The notes: generated from the sequence alone by a model not told the origin. Shown: positions 18,080 to 27,105, counted from the first letter of the stretch. The stretch: 64,000 bases of DNA from Muribaculaceae bacterium (GCA_017629835.1 JAGBWK010000072.1:57735-121734); one strand, 5' to 3'. Program-made: numbers and translations.

Positions 18080-18487
18080 TCAGCTGCTCATCGGCGCATG
18101 ATTCAGTATTCGTTTTGCTATCATTACTGCGACGAAAGCACCAATGCAATCGGCAGCAAAATCAATAATATCGCCTCCGCGTCCGAGTTGCATCGATTGC
18201 TGCAGGAGTTCAACCACGCCTCCGAATAAGGTTGCAGCTGAGGCTACTGCAATGAGCGACATTTTTGACAGAGGGCAGAAGGTTTTTGAGCGGCGAGCCA
18301 AGTCGAGCGAAGCTACAAATGCCAATCCCCCGAACATGATTGCGTGCACCACCTTGTCAAGACCCGGTATCTCTAACGAAATATCGTCGGGCAATGGTTT
18401 GGGAACTAATGTTAAATAAAGAATGGTGGCAACAACTATTGCCGTTGCCACCCATTTTTTAGGCCATATTCGTGACAAAAAGGTCAT
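18080..18487 (-). CDS. VanZ-family membrane protein
   Basis: This small integral membrane protein has 135 residues and about four hydrophobic segments (for example VATAIVVATILYLTLV and FAADCIGAFVAVMIA). The VanZ pattern is seen in LDKVVHAIMFGGLA and in VVELLQQSMQLGRGGDIIDFAADCIGA, with conserved Glu, Arg and Asp. The biochemical function of most members is unknown, and the name comes from a teicoplanin-resistance gene. It sits 18 bases after the TlpA-like gene and 55 before the kinase gene. Resistance should not be inferred. Confidence 0.85.
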   Translation of the reverse strand: MTFLSRIWPKKWVATAIVVATILYLTLVPKPLPDDISLEIPGLDKVVHAIMFGGLAFVASLDLARRSKTFCPLSKMSLIAVASAATLFGGVVELLQQSMQLGRGGDIIDFAADCIGAFVAVMIAKRILNHAPMSS

Positions 18488-18505
18488 AGTCAGTTACCCT
18501 AAGGC

Positions 18506-19528
18506 TTATTTGCCAGCCATAGCCTCTGCTACTGAAGCCTTCAGAGCTTCGCCTTGGAGGTCGCGGCTAACGATTGTGCCGTCAGGAGCAAAGAGGATGA
18601 TTGACGGAATGCCAAGGATACCGTAGAGGTCGGTGGGGATAGTTTGTCCGTTGAGCACTTGAGCCCAAGGTAATTTCATTTCGTCGATAGCTTGAAGAGT
18701 TGCAGATGGTTCATCCCAAACGGCGATACCTACTATATCCAAGCCCTTAGGGCTATATTCGTTGTAGATATCCTTCAAAGTGGTTGAAGCCTCGCGACGG
18801 CAGGGACCACACCAGCTTGCCCAGAAGTCAACGAGCACATATTTGCCTTTGCCTACGTAGTCGCTGAGTCGGGTTGTTTTGCCTTCGTATTCGATCTCGA
18901 AGTCGGTGAACATCTGACCAGGTGCAGTTGCGGCTTTGCGGTCGAATGTGCTTTTAACCTTCTTAATTCTTTCATAATCGGCCATTTGTGGATAGAGCGC
19001 AAGGATTGAATCGAACTCTGCAGGGTCCATTTGCATAGCTTGGTCAACAAAAAGCATATAGCCGATAGGGTTGTCCATATTAGCTTTCATTGTAGCGTCA
19101 ACCAATTCCATATATTCGGCGTAAAGGCCCTGCTGCTGTTCGGGAGTAGCAGCCATGCTGAATTTTTGTTCAATCTCAGAAGCCTGCTTGCCGAATGCTT
19201 CTAATTTGTCGTTGGTAGGTGTGCCTACAGCTTGACTATTGGCGATAGTGATTTTGCCGGGCTCTACTACAATCATGCCAAGACGCTGACCGTTAGAAAT
19301 CAAGCGAGCGGGGAAGGCCTTTTCAACAGTGCCTTTGAACATAGCCACATTGTTGGCTACGAGTGCACTGTCGACATTTTCCGATGTGTCGTAGTTTACG
19401 AGATACACCATAGAGCTGTCGGCCAACTGTCCGTCAGTGTTGAGCGTGATTTCGTACGAATTTTTAGCGTTTGAGTCGCAGCCTACAAGTGCAAGCACTG
19501 CAACTGAAAGTAATGCAAGTTTTTTCAT
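18506..19528 (-). CDS. TlpA-like thioredoxin lipoprotein with DUF4369
   Basis: This 340-residue periplasm-facing lipoprotein has a signal with lipobox ALVGC. The N-terminal DUF4369 region (about 23-120, SYEITLNTDGQLADSSMVYLV) is followed by a helical segment and a thioredoxin-fold domain. The redox motif is DFWASWCGPCRREAS and the cis-Pro region GIPSIILFAPDG. It likely reduces or exchanges disulfides of exported proteins. It is first in the operon with vanZ-like, the BadF-type kinase and serB, and has a good promoter upstream. Confidence 0.93.
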   Translation of the reverse strand: MKKLALLSVAVLALVGCDSNAKNSYEITLNTDGQLADSSMVYLVNYDTSENVDSALVANNVAMFKGTVEKAFPARLISNGQRLGMIVVEPGKITIANSQAVGTPTNDKLEAFGKQASEIEQKFSMAATPEQQQGLYAEYMELVDATMKANMDNPIGYMLFVDQAMQMDPAEFDSILALYPQMADYERIKKVKSTFDRKAATAPGQMFTDFEIEYEGKTTRLSDYVGKGKYVLVDFWASWCGPCRREASTTLKDIYNEYSPKGLDIVGIAVWDEPSATLQAIDEMKLPWAQVLNGQTIPTDLYGILGIPSIILFAPDGTIVSRDLQGEALKASVAEAMAGK

Positions 19529-19623
19529 TTTGATATATTATTTTATTGTTTTTGTCTTGTTCATTTGTTTGAAATGGAGGCTCTGAGCTGCTCTCAGTAT
19601 TTTCCATTACATCTTATAACACG

Positions 19624-19654
19624 CAAATTTAATAATAGTTTTAGAATTTGTCAA
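19624..19654 (-). promoter_or_regulatory. Promoter of the TlpA-like operon
   Basis: On the - strand TTG (19654-19652) is followed 20 bases later by TAAATTTG (19631-19624), a full -7 match. It is about 95 bases before the ATG at 19528. A CTGAG/CTCAG inverted repeat lies in the leader. Confidence 0.65.
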
Positions 19655-19683
19655 TTTCGGCTCGGTTTTTCTTTCTAACGCCG

Positions 19684-21705
19684 CTATCTGACAGCAATTT
19701 GAGCGCCGGGATAGTAGTGCGCAAGGATTTCGCGATAGGTGTAGCCTCGTTCGCCCATTACCGCCGCTCCGATTTGGCAAAGTCCTACGCCATGTCCCCA
19801 GCCTGAGCCGTAGAGTATGAATTTGTTGGAGCGTTGCTCAATGGTGAATGCCGAGCTGTAGAGATGCGATTCCGATAGCCAGCGGCGTATCTCCAACTCT
19901 TTGCCTACGGCGACAGTGCGTTTTGTGCCAACGATTTTCAGCCGGCTAATGCGCCCCGACGGGCCACGTTGTAGCGGTTCAAGAGCTGTAATTGTGCCAA
20001 AATCTATGCCCGATTTGCGTGATACGAGTTCGCTCAATTGGTCGATGCTATATTCCACGCGCCAGCGATAGAAATCGGTTGTTTCGTAATCGTAGTTGTT
20101 CAGTACCTGACCGAGAATTGCGGGGTCGGAAGTGTTGCAGAATGGGTCATGTTTTGCTTGCAGATACGGATAATCGACATCGTCCCAGCATGTTGAGAAT
20201 AGCTCCATTGAGCCCCCGCAACATTTCGAGAATCGAGCGTCGCATAGTTGTCCTTGGTAGCTCAACACTTGACCACGCGTTGCATCAACTGCTTCAGCTA
20301 CGCGGGGCGTGGTTTGGCGTGTAATCCCCTGATAGCGTTGGCAATGGTCGTCGGCACAAACGTCGAAGAGCGTGTGGTCGTCGTGGTCATACCAACGCAC
20401 AATCTCGTCGGGCGATGTGCCCGCGTCAATCATTGGCCTATGTCCATGCGATTTGTTCTCAATTTGAGCCAAAACCCAGCTGCGAGAGATTACGGCGTGA
20501 GCCTTTAGCAATTCCAACGAGGCAGTGGCACTCATTTCCGACGAAATGACGCTCTTGAGATAAGTTTCTACGTCAATATGATTGACTACCACCACGTTGT
20601 CGCCGTCGCGAAGCAATTCGACAGAGCCTGAAAAGCGTTGATTTTCTCGGCGCTGCCAGTGGAATCCTATGCCGATTTCCACTCCAGCGATTTCGAACAC
20701 GCCTTGCATACCTGTGGCTGCAAACATTGCACCCTCAGTAGGCAAGTTCTCGGCATTGAATCGGCGTTCCCCTTCTACGTTGAAGCCCTCGATAAAGCGC
20801 AGCGTAACCTCCTTAGCAGTCAGAATACCTACGCGAAGCGTCGTTGGTGGCGATACTATCATCGCGTCAAGTTCGGCTTGGGTGTAACAGAGCTCAGCGT
20901 ATAATTCTCTGAGTTTCACGGCACTGAAAGCATCAAAATCCTCTCGGCGAGGAGCAACCATTATGCCCCCTAAATCAAGCGACGCAGGGCTCACGAGCAT
21001 CTGCTCAGAGCCTTCGCCGTAGAAGGTTGGGCGGTGGTTGCGACGTGGTATTACCACGATTTTCACTTGGTCGTCGCAGCTGAAGCAGAGTAGATTGACC
21101 TTTGGTTCAGGCTCGTCATCGCTCTTAGGCAACATCGACATCACGTCGGCAAAACGCTGTTGGAAATAAGCGTCGACATCAATAGTAATAACCCCAAACG
21201 GCAATTTTCGACCTTCGGCAATCGCCTCAACTATCGGTAATTCATCTTTGCCGATTGCTTGAAAATGGAAATGGTCGGGAGCTGAAGCTCCACATTGAGG
21301 TCCGTTGTAGAACACTACGCAGTCAGGGAGTTGTCGAGCCAAATCAACCATAGCGGCAATGCGCCCTTCGATGCGTTGAGGCTCATGCTTATCGCCTACG
21401 ATTGTGAGGTGGAAACGTCCGATAGGAAAAGGATTGACCAACAACTTCGATTCGCCATACTGTAATGCGGTTTGTTCCTGCGGACGATTCTCTTCGCACA
21501 GAAAACAGGGGCGAGCCAAAATCGAATCATTGTCAACCTTAGCTGCCGACGAGCGAATGCGTGCTGGGTTAAACTGCACACGCACCTCCAATCCGTCAAT
21601 ATCGAAACACTTTGTTTCGACACCGTCAAGAGCCTTGTAGCGCTCAGCCACTTGCGGCCATACAGCCAGCTGCTTATTAAAAAAATCCTTTATGTCGGTA
21701 ATCAT
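19684..21705 (-). CDS. DUF4922-SpoIID/LytB fusion protein
   Basis: This is a protein of about 673 residues. The N-terminal third ([44 protein letters not shown]) resembles DUF4922, which looks like the HIT/GalT nucleotide-transferase fold with HFHFQ as the histidine motif. The C-terminal part (from about residue 330) is SpoIID/LytB-like: [35 protein letters not shown] and [13 protein letters not shown]. SpoIID cleaves glycan strands of peptidoglycan. No signal peptide is visible, which is odd for a wall enzyme. The start at ATG 21705 is chosen because the likely promoter at 21754-21761 excludes the longer frame. The function of the fusion is unknown. Confidence 0.85.
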   Translation of the reverse strand: MITDIKDFFNKQLAVWPQVAERYKALDGVETKCFDIDGLEVRVQFNPARIRSSAAKVDNDSILARPCFLCEENRPQEQTALQYGESKLLVNPFPIGRFHLTIVGDKHEPQRIEGRIAAMVDLARQLPDCVVFYNGPQCGASAPDHFHFQAIGKDELPIVEAIAEGRKLPFGVITIDVDAYFQQRFADVMSMLPKSDDEPEPKVNLLCFSCDDQVKIVVIPRRNHRPTFYGEGSEQMLVSPASLDLGGIMVAPRREDFDAFSAVKLRELYAELCYTQAELDAMIVSPPTTLRVGILTAKEVTLRFIEGFNVEGERRFNAENLPTEGAMFAATGMQGVFEIAGVEIGIGFHWQRRENQRFSGSVELLRDGDNVVVVNHIDVETYLKSVISSEMSATASLELLKAHAVISRSWVLAQIENKSHGHRPMIDAGTSPDEIVRWYDHDDHTLFDVCADDHCQRYQGITRQTTPRVAEAVDATRGQVLSYQGQLCDARFSKCCGGSMELFSTCWDDVDYPYLQAKHDPFCNTSDPAILGQVLNNYDYETTDFYRWRVEYSIDQLSELVSRKSGIDFGTITALEPLQRGPSGRISRLKIVGTKRTVAVGKELEIRRWLSESHLYSSAFTIEQRSNKFILYGSGWGHGVGLCQIGAAVMGERGYTYREILAHYYPGAQIAVR

Positions 21706-21753
21706 AAAATCTATAATCTTAACTTCGCTAAATGAAGTTGCAACTTCACTACA

Positions 21754-21761
21754 CAAAGGTA
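21754..21761 (-). promoter_or_regulatory. -7 element for the DUF4922-SpoIID gene
   Basis: On the - strand this reads TACCTTTG, a full TAnnTTTG match, about 49 bases before the chosen ATG. The -33 TTTG is not recognisable. It argues against translation starting at 21756. Confidence 0.55.
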
Positions 21762-21833
21762 ATGAATTTTCCCGAATTCTCGATAGCTCGAAGCTTCGAA
21801 TTTCGACCCCTCAATTGCCTAATAGAATTGTGA

Positions 21834-21859
21834 GCATAGGATTCCCAAGAGTCCTATGC
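21834..21859 (-). terminator. Hairpin after the second GT2 gene
   Basis: GCATAGGA (21834-21841) pairs perfectly with TCCTATGC (21852-21859) just past the stop of the GT2 gene. There is no T-run after it on the - strand, so it may protect the mRNA end rather than terminate. Confidence 0.45.
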
Positions 21860-21862
21860 TGC

Positions 21863-22987
21863 CTATAGGTGTTTATGGTTGGAGTGGGGGAGGGAGGTGA
21901 AGTGGCGGTGGCGGAGGAGGTAGTAGTGGATGAGGATGTTGGGGCGGAGGCTGATGAGGTCGCTTTGCGGCTCAATGGGCAAGAAGCCTGTTAGCTGCTG
22001 GCGCTCGCTGGCCTCTGCGTGTGTACCTTCAACTTGTTGCGTGGCAGAATTGTCCGCTGGGGTGATGCCTTCAGTTTGTGCCGCGTGGGCGTCTGTGTGG
22101 TAGTGGTGGCGGAAGTCGCGGTGGGCGCGGAGTATGGCGTTGGCGCTTTGGAAGTCGAATGTAACCATAAATTTTGCCCATGCAATGGTGTCAAGCAGGC
22201 GTCGAACGAAGAGTCGTCGGCCACGCACTGCCTTAGGTAGGTTTTTCTTGAGTAGCAGCAGGTTGTTGCGGAAATTAAGGTAGGTTTTTCGGGGGTTACC
22301 CATAGGCAATGAGCCGCCTCCAAGGTGGAAGACCGATGCTGTTGGCACGGCATCGATTGTGTGTCCGAGAAGTCGCAGGCGCCAGCAGAGGTCGATTTCT
22401 TCCATGTGGGCGAAGAATGTGGGGTCGAGACCGCCAGCTGAGATGTAAAGGTCGCGACGCACCATTAATGCGGCGCCTGAAGCCCAATCGATGTGTATGG
22501 GCGTGTTGTACTGGCCGTTGTCGCGCTCTATGGTGTCGAATATGCGGCCTCGGCAGTAGGGATAACCGTTGCGGTCGAGAAATCCACCTGCAGCACCAGC
22601 GTATTCAAATGAGTTGGGAGCATTGACTGCCAACAATTTAGGCTGGCATGCAGCGCAATTGGGATTGGCTTGCATATAGTCGTAGAGCGTCTCAATCCAA
22701 CCAGCGGTTGTAGCCACATCGGAATTGAGGAGCACGACGTATTCGGTGTTGACTTGCGTTATAGCGCGGTTGTAGCCCTCGGCAAAGCCGTAGTTGGTGT
22801 CGAAGCGTATCAGTTTTACGTCGGGGAATTCCTCGGCGAGTACGCGCAACGACTCGTCGGTAGAGCCATTGTCGGCCACAATCAACTCAGCAATGTCGGA
22901 GTTGGTTGTGGCGATGACTTCAGGGAGGAATCGGCGGAGCATTTCAGCCCCATTCCAATTGAGTATGATTACTGATACAGCTTTCAT
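21863..22987 (-). CDS. Family 2 glycosyltransferase (rhamnosyltransferase-like)
   Basis: A 374-residue GT-A enzyme. The N-terminus SVIILNWNGAEMLRRFLPEV, the DxD-type motif in VVLLNSDVATTAGW, and the acceptor-site signature FFAHMEEIDLCWRLRLLGH are typical of the rhamnosyltransferase-like branch of GT2. Such enzymes extend O-antigen or capsule chains at the inner membrane. The last 80 residues or so (after FRHHYHTDAH) are rich in His, Gln and Ala and show no family I know. It lies 54 bases downstream of manA. Its product is unknown. Confidence 0.9.
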   Translation of the reverse strand: MKAVSVIILNWNGAEMLRRFLPEVIATTNSDIAELIVADNGSTDESLRVLAEEFPDVKLIRFDTNYGFAEGYNRAITQVNTEYVVLLNSDVATTAGWIETLYDYMQANPNCAACQPKLLAVNAPNSFEYAGAAGGFLDRNGYPYCRGRIFDTIERDNGQYNTPIHIDWASGAALMVRRDLYISAGGLDPTFFAHMEEIDLCWRLRLLGHTIDAVPTASVFHLGGGSLPMGNPRKTYLNFRNNLLLLKKNLPKAVRGRRLFVRRLLDTIAWAKFMVTFDFQSANAILRAHRDFRHHYHTDAHAAQTEGITPADNSATQQVEGTHAEASERQQLTGFLPIEPQSDLISLRPNILIHYYLLRHRHFTSLPHSNHKHL

Positions 22988-23041
22988 TGCGTTGGAGCAA
23001 ACGGCTATCGTTGAGACGCTTAAATCGGCGTGTTCGGCTGC

Positions 23042-23998
23042 TTAGAACGATGCAGTGAGCAGCGTAGCTTTGCCCTCAGCCGAGATTGTGGTAGCAGCTG
23101 CGGGAACGAGTGCCGAATGGTAGGCAGGGAGTTGCACTGTAGTGCCGTCGACAGTGAGTTCGCAAGCTCCACCGACGCAGATGAGAATCAAGAAAGAGTC
23201 GTCGGCTGCAGCGATTGCGGTTGCTCCGTCAACCTCGACCTTTGCCACTTTGAAATGTTCACATTCAACGAGAGGAGTAGCGCCGTTGGGGTTATCGACG
23301 TAGGTGCTTTTGTATTCGGGATAGACTGTATAGTCGATAGCATCCTTGGCAAGCGCAGTGTGAAGTTCGCGGGGATTGCCATTTGCGTCGCGACGGTCGT
23401 AGTCGTAGATGCGATAGGTGATGTCGCTTGTTTGCTGTATTTCAGCTAACATATTGCCTCCACCGATAGCGTGAACGCGTCCTGCAGGTAGGAAGAAAAG
23501 GTCGCCTGCATTCGATTCGTGGGCAGCAATCACATCCATAATTTTGTTTTCAGCCACGAGTTGTTCGTAGAGCTCTGGAGTGATTTGTTCCGATAGTCCG
23601 GCATAGATGCGAGCTCCGGGCTCAGACTCGAGGATGTACCACATTTCGGTCTTGCCGAGAGAGTTGTGGCGCACGCCAGCTAATGCGTCGTCGGGGTGAA
23701 CTTGCACCGAGAGGTCGCTCTTAGCATCGATGATTTTGATGAGCAAGGGAAATTTTTCGCCAAATCGGTCGAATACTTTCTGTCCAACAAGCTGAGCACC
23801 ATGTTTGCGGATGAGCTCAACCAAGTTAAGACCGCGTTCAGAGCCTTGAGCCACGACTGATTCGTGACCCGGAACGCCTGAAATTTCCCAGCTTTCGCCT
23901 ATGCAATGTTCAGCGTCGGCAATGCCTTTGCGTGCAGCTATTTTTTCGCCACCCCAAATCACGGTTTTGAGGTAAGGCTCAAATATATATGGTTCCAA
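23042..23998 (-). CDS. manA: Mannose-6-phosphate isomerase, class I
   Basis: ManA interconverts mannose 6-phosphate and fructose 6-phosphate with zinc, linking mannose to glycolysis and to GDP-mannose supply. The zinc-site motifs are SVQVHPDDALAG and FLPAGRVHAIGGGNMLAEIQQTSDITYRIYDYDR. At 318 residues it is the short Gram-positive-like class I form. The opening IFEPYLKTVIWGG is conserved. It lies 26 bases after the ROK kinase gene and before GT2. With two GH92 alpha-mannosidases later in the window, mannose released outside would enter metabolism here after phosphorylation. Confidence 0.96.
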   Translation of the reverse strand: MEPYIFEPYLKTVIWGGEKIAARKGIADAEHCIGESWEISGVPGHESVVAQGSERGLNLVELIRKHGAQLVGQKVFDRFGEKFPLLIKIIDAKSDLSVQVHPDDALAGVRHNSLGKTEMWYILESEPGARIYAGLSEQITPELYEQLVAENKIMDVIAAHESNAGDLFFLPAGRVHAIGGGNMLAEIQQTSDITYRIYDYDRRDANGNPRELHTALAKDAIDYTVYPEYKSTYVDNPNGATPLVECEHFKVAKVEVDGATAIAAADDSFLILICVGGACELTVDGTTVQLPAYHSALVPAAATTISAEGKATLLTASF

Positions 23999-24024
23999 AT
24001 TAGAAATATATGATAGGTAAATGA

Positions 24025-25125
24025 TTAAGCATCGAGTTGTGAAAGTGCGAAGCAGTAAGCACCGATTGAGATAGCTTTGCTTGCACCGAGTTTAGAGATA
24101 GCTACGCCAGTGCACTTCATTGGGTCGTAAACCACAGTTTTATCCGTGCCATACACCTTCAATGGGCGAGCGGCGCCCTTAGCAAAGCGTGCGAAATCTT
24201 CCTCGTTGTCGAGGTCGAAAACCTCCATTTGAAGGCGCTTAACGCTTTCGCCATTAAGTGTTTTAAGTTCGCTGCGGAGCTCGTCGAGAAGAGCTGGCAT
24301 GAAATAGCGGCGTGCGCCACAGATGCCACCACCGATAACGATGAGTGAGTCGGTGACTTGAGCAGCGATTGCCATAGCGTTGCCAGCTGTTTCGCCAAGC
24401 TGACGGAATGCTTCGCGAGCAGCGTCGGCGTTGCCTTCAGCTTTGCCGTCGGCGATGTCGCAGATATCTTTAGGCTCGAAAGTATGGTTTGCGTCGCCCG
24501 ATTCTTCGGCATATACGCGTTTGATAGCGCGCACAGCTACACCCTCTTCGGCGATGATACCGTCCTTTGATTTGTGGGGGAGGCAGAATGTTTCGATGCA
24601 AGAGTTGTTGCCACGGTTGAGTTTGCCGTCAATTACCGAGCCGATACCGAAGCCAGTGCCAAATGTGTAGCCCAAAAGGTTGTTATAGCGACGAGAGCTG
24701 CCAGCCTTAGCGAGGCGTTCGTTGATTTCGGGGAGAGCGCCAGCGAGAGCTTCGCCGAAAGCAAAGAGGTCGCCGTCGTTGTTGATATAAACTGGAATGC
24801 CGAAATGGTTTTCCAAGAAAGCACCGAGTGCTACACCGTCGCGGAACGAAGGGAAGTTGGGCAGATAGCCTCCGATGATGCCGTTTGCGTAGTCGGCTGG
24901 GCCTGGGAATGCGAAGCTGATAGCAACAGGCTTCTCACCACCAAGGCGTGATATGATTTCCTCAAAACCTTCGACCATAGTAGCTAAGCAGAGGTCGAGA
25001 TTGTCGGATTTAGAGGGCATTGTTACAGGTTCAACGATGAATTCATTGCTGCGCATAGCGCCGAACACGAAGTTAGTGCCGCCTGCGTCGAGAGTGATAA
25101 CTATTCGTTTGTCGTTGTCGTACAT
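24025..25125 (-). CDS. ROK-family sugar kinase
   Basis: A 366-residue ASKHA-fold kinase. The phosphate-1 motif is ITLDAGGTNFVFGAM. The sugar-binding stretch is NNDGDLFAFGEA with its catalytic Asp. GYTFGTGFGIGSVIDGKL is the phosphate-2 region and IVIGGGICGARRYF the adenosine region. The usual ROK zinc motif CxCGxxGCxE is not present; the corresponding stretch reads NNSCIETFCLPHKSKDG. Being first in an operon with manA, it may phosphorylate mannose or glucose, which is an inference from position. A TAAATTTG -7-like box is at 25169-25176 on this strand. Confidence 0.88.
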   Translation of the reverse strand: MYDNDKRIVITLDAGGTNFVFGAMRSNEFIVEPVTMPSKSDNLDLCLATMVEGFEEIISRLGGEKPVAISFAFPGPADYANGIIGGYLPNFPSFRDGVALGAFLENHFGIPVYINNDGDLFAFGEALAGALPEINERLAKAGSSRRYNNLLGYTFGTGFGIGSVIDGKLNRGNNSCIETFCLPHKSKDGIIAEEGVAVRAIKRVYAEESGDANHTFEPKDICDIADGKAEGNADAAREAFRQLGETAGNAMAIAAQVTDSLIVIGGGICGARRYFMPALLDELRSELKTLNGESVKRLQMEVFDLDNEEDFARFAKGAARPLKVYGTDKTVVYDPMKCTGVAISKLGASKAISIGAYCFALSQLDA

Positions 25126-25290
25126 GGTATGTATGGAGTTATAGTGAATAATCGTATTTATGCGAAAGCAAATTTAGCGAAAAAATCGGTGATAAAAGGA
25201 AATATCAGGGCAAAAAAACAGCAAAAACTGAGCAAACAAGCTTTTGGGAGGTCGAAAAGTCAAAAAAAATCGAAAAATGCTCGTTAGTAA

Positions 25291-25321
25291 TTGGTAATCA
25301 CGACAAATTGAGTTATATTTG
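25291..25321 (+). promoter_or_regulatory. Promoter of the pseudouridine synthase gene
   Basis: TTGG at 25291-25294 and TATATTTG at 25314-25321, 19 bases apart, fit the Bacteroidetes promoter. The 387-base gap 25126-25512 also holds the weaker divergent box for the ROK gene at 25169-25176. The remaining leader of about 185 bases is AT-rich, and I see no gene or riboswitch in it. Confidence 0.7.
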
Positions 25322-25512
25322 CACAACCAATCGGTAAAACAACATTTTTTATATTTTTCGCACAAACTATTTGGCTGTAGAAAACATTTTATTCTAAAAT
25401 ATATTTAACAACATCAAATCTTTTAGGTCAGCTTAGCTGTAGAGTCAGGCATTCGACCATTTGCCGCGAGGCAGAAAACCAAAATTTTTCAAAAAAAAGT
25501 ACCAAAAAATTT

Positions 25513-26772
25513 ATGGACACAAATGAGAAAAAACCTCGCCGTCCGCGTATCGGCGAAATTAAGGGTATGAATGAAGCCCCCGAAGCACATGAAAGCAATA
25601 GCAATGCTGTAGTTAACGAGGAAGGCAATTCCGAACGTCAGCCAGGCTATCAGCACAGAAACTACAATCAGGGATTCCGTCAAGGCGGCTACAACCGTCA
25701 GGGTGGCTACAACAATCGTCAAGGTGGCTATCGTCAAGGCGGTTACAATCAAGGTGGCTATAACCAAGGTTATCAGCAACGTAGCTACAATCCTAACTAT
25801 CAACACCGAAACTATCGCGACTATAGCGCTGAGGCTGCAGCTGCATCGGCCGATGCTTCAACTGCAGAAGCAACCAACACTGCAGCACAGAGCGACGAAG
25901 AATTCTCAGCTCCTCAGCAAGGCTATCAACAGCGCAATTACAATAATTACCAGCGTGGCGGCTACAACCGTCAAGGTGGTTACAACAATCGCCAAGGCGG
26001 ATATAACCGTCAGGGTGGCTACAATCGCCAAGGTGGTTACAACAATCGCCAGCAGAATAGCTACAACCCCAACTTCCGTCAGAATCGCTACAACAACTAC
26101 AATCAGCCTGTTGAAAACGAAAATGGCGAAGCAACTTACAACAATCAAGGCTATCAGCCCCGCAACAACCAAGGCGGCTACAACCGTCAGGGTGGTTACA
26201 ACAATCGCCAAGGCGGCTACAACCGTCAAGGTGGTTACAACAACAATCGCCAAGGTGGCTACAACCGTCAGGGTGGTTACAACAACAATCGCCAAGGCGG
26301 CTACAACAATCAGATGCCTCGCCAAGGCAAGAGCTTCACTCCACGTCCAAAACGTGTTGAATATGAAATGCCAATACCTGATCCTAACGAACAGATTCGT
26401 TTGAACAAGTTTATGGCTAACGCTGGCATCTGCTCACGTCGCGAAGCTGACGAATTCATCCAGCAGGGCTTAGTGAAGGTCAATGGTGAGGTAGTAACCG
26501 AACTCGGCACAAAGATTTCGCACGACGACACAGTGGAATACAACGGCAAGGTTGTTACACTCGAAAACAAGTGCTACATCCTGCTTAACAAACCAAAAGA
26601 TTGCGTCACTACAAGCGACGACCCCAACGGCCGACTCACAGTGCTCGACCTCGTGAAAGGCGCATGCGAAGAACGCATCTATCCCGTTGGCCGCCTCGAC
26701 CGCAACACTACTGGTGTGCTCCTACTCACCAACGACGGCGACCTCGCTTCGAAGCTCACACACCCCACATAA
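25513..26772 (+). CDS. RluB/RsuA-type pseudouridine synthase, N-terminal piece with RQGGYN repeat region
   Basis: This piece has 419 residues and ends at TAA 26770-26772. Residues about 35-285 are low-complexity and rich in Gly, Asn, Gln, Arg and Tyr, with 14 copies of RQGGY. An S4 RNA-binding domain follows (IRLNKFMANAGICSRREADEFIQQG). Then comes the catalytic domain with VGRLDRNTTGVLLLTNDG, whose Asp396 is the catalytic residue of the family, which isomerises uridine in 23S or 16S rRNA. The frame stops at LASKLTHPT, inside the catalytic fold, and continues in the same frame at 26773. As it stands the gene is broken by one stop codon. Confidence 0.9.
   Translation: MDTNEKKPRRPRIGEIKGMNEAPEAHESNSNAVVNEEGNSERQPGYQHRNYNQGFRQGGYNRQGGYNNRQGGYRQGGYNQGGYNQGYQQRSYNPNYQHRNYRDYSAEAAAASADASTAEATNTAAQSDEEFSAPQQGYQQRNYNNYQRGGYNRQGGYNNRQGGYNRQGGYNRQGGYNNRQQNSYNPNFRQNRYNNYNQPVENENGEATYNNQGYQPRNNQGGYNRQGGYNNRQGGYNRQGGYNNNRQGGYNRQGGYNNNRQGGYNNQMPRQGKSFTPRPKRVEYEMPIPDPNEQIRLNKFMANAGICSRREADEFIQQGLVKVNGEVVTELGTKISHDDTVEYNGKVVTLENKCYILLNKPKDCVTTSDDPNGRLTVLDLVKGACEERIYPVGRLDRNTTGVLLLTNDGDLASKLTHPT
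25678..26304 (+). repeat. RQGGYN-coding tandem repeat
   Basis: Short units of 18-24 bases code for RQGGYN, RQGGYNN or RQGGYNNN in three blocks (about 25678-25770, 25950-26040 and 26166-26304). An Ala-rich acidic spacer and a Tyr/Asn spacer separate them. The repeat is within the coding frame and is not a CRISPR array. Confidence 0.9.
26770..26772 (+). other. In-frame TAA that splits the pseudouridine synthase
   Basis: The reading is CAC CCC ACA TAA GTG AAG AAG AAA ATC TAT. Relatives I recall read HP, then two or three residues, then KKKIYHV, so TAA stands where an aromatic residue (TAT or TAC, Tyr) would fit. The frame is unchanged on both sides. GTG directly after the stop could in principle act as a restart codon. 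Confidence 0.85.
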
Positions 26773-27105
26773 GTGAAGAAGAAAATCTATCACGTTTGGA
26801 CTGATAAGGACATCGCTGAAGAGGATATGCAGCGCATTGCCGACGGCATTGAACTCGAAGATGGTCCTATCCACGCCGACGCAATCTCTTATGCAACCGA
26901 AGTGGACCGCAATCAAGCTGGTATCGAAATCCACTCAGGTCGCAACCGCATCGTGCGCCGCATATTTGAATCGCTCGGTTATCACGTGACCAAGCTCGAC
27001 CGCGTATATTTCGCTGGTCTTACAAAGAAAAATCTCCCTCGCGGCCGTTGGCGTTACCTTACTCAGGAAGAGGTCAACTACCTCCGCATGGGCAGTTTCG
27101 AATAA
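26773..27105 (+). CDS. RluB/RsuA-type pseudouridine synthase, C-terminal piece
   Basis: This piece is 110 codons long and begins at GTG immediately after the in-frame TAA. It carries the rest of the catalytic domain: VKKKIYHVWTDKDI, then the conserved EIHSGRNRIVRRIFESLGYHVTKLDRVYFAGLTKKNLPRGRWRYL. It is in the same frame as the N-terminal piece and aligns directly behind it. Alone it lacks the catalytic Asp and the S4 domain. It can work only through stop read-through, through association of two separately made halves, or if the stop is a sequencing error. asnS begins 31 bases after it. Confidence 0.75.
   Translation: MKKKIYHVWTDKDIAEEDMQRIADGIELEDGPIHADAISYATEVDRNQAGIEIHSGRNRIVRRIFESLGYHVTKLDRVYFAGLTKKNLPRGRWRYLTQEEVNYLRMGSFE

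Noticed and set aside
18080..18487. VanZ-like gene as a glycopeptide-resistance determinant
   Set aside because: No vanA/H/X/S/R genes are nearby, and most VanZ-family members have no link to resistance.
25678..26304. CRISPR-like array
   Set aside because: The repeats are in frame, code for RQGGYN units, vary in length and have no constant repeat with unique spacers.
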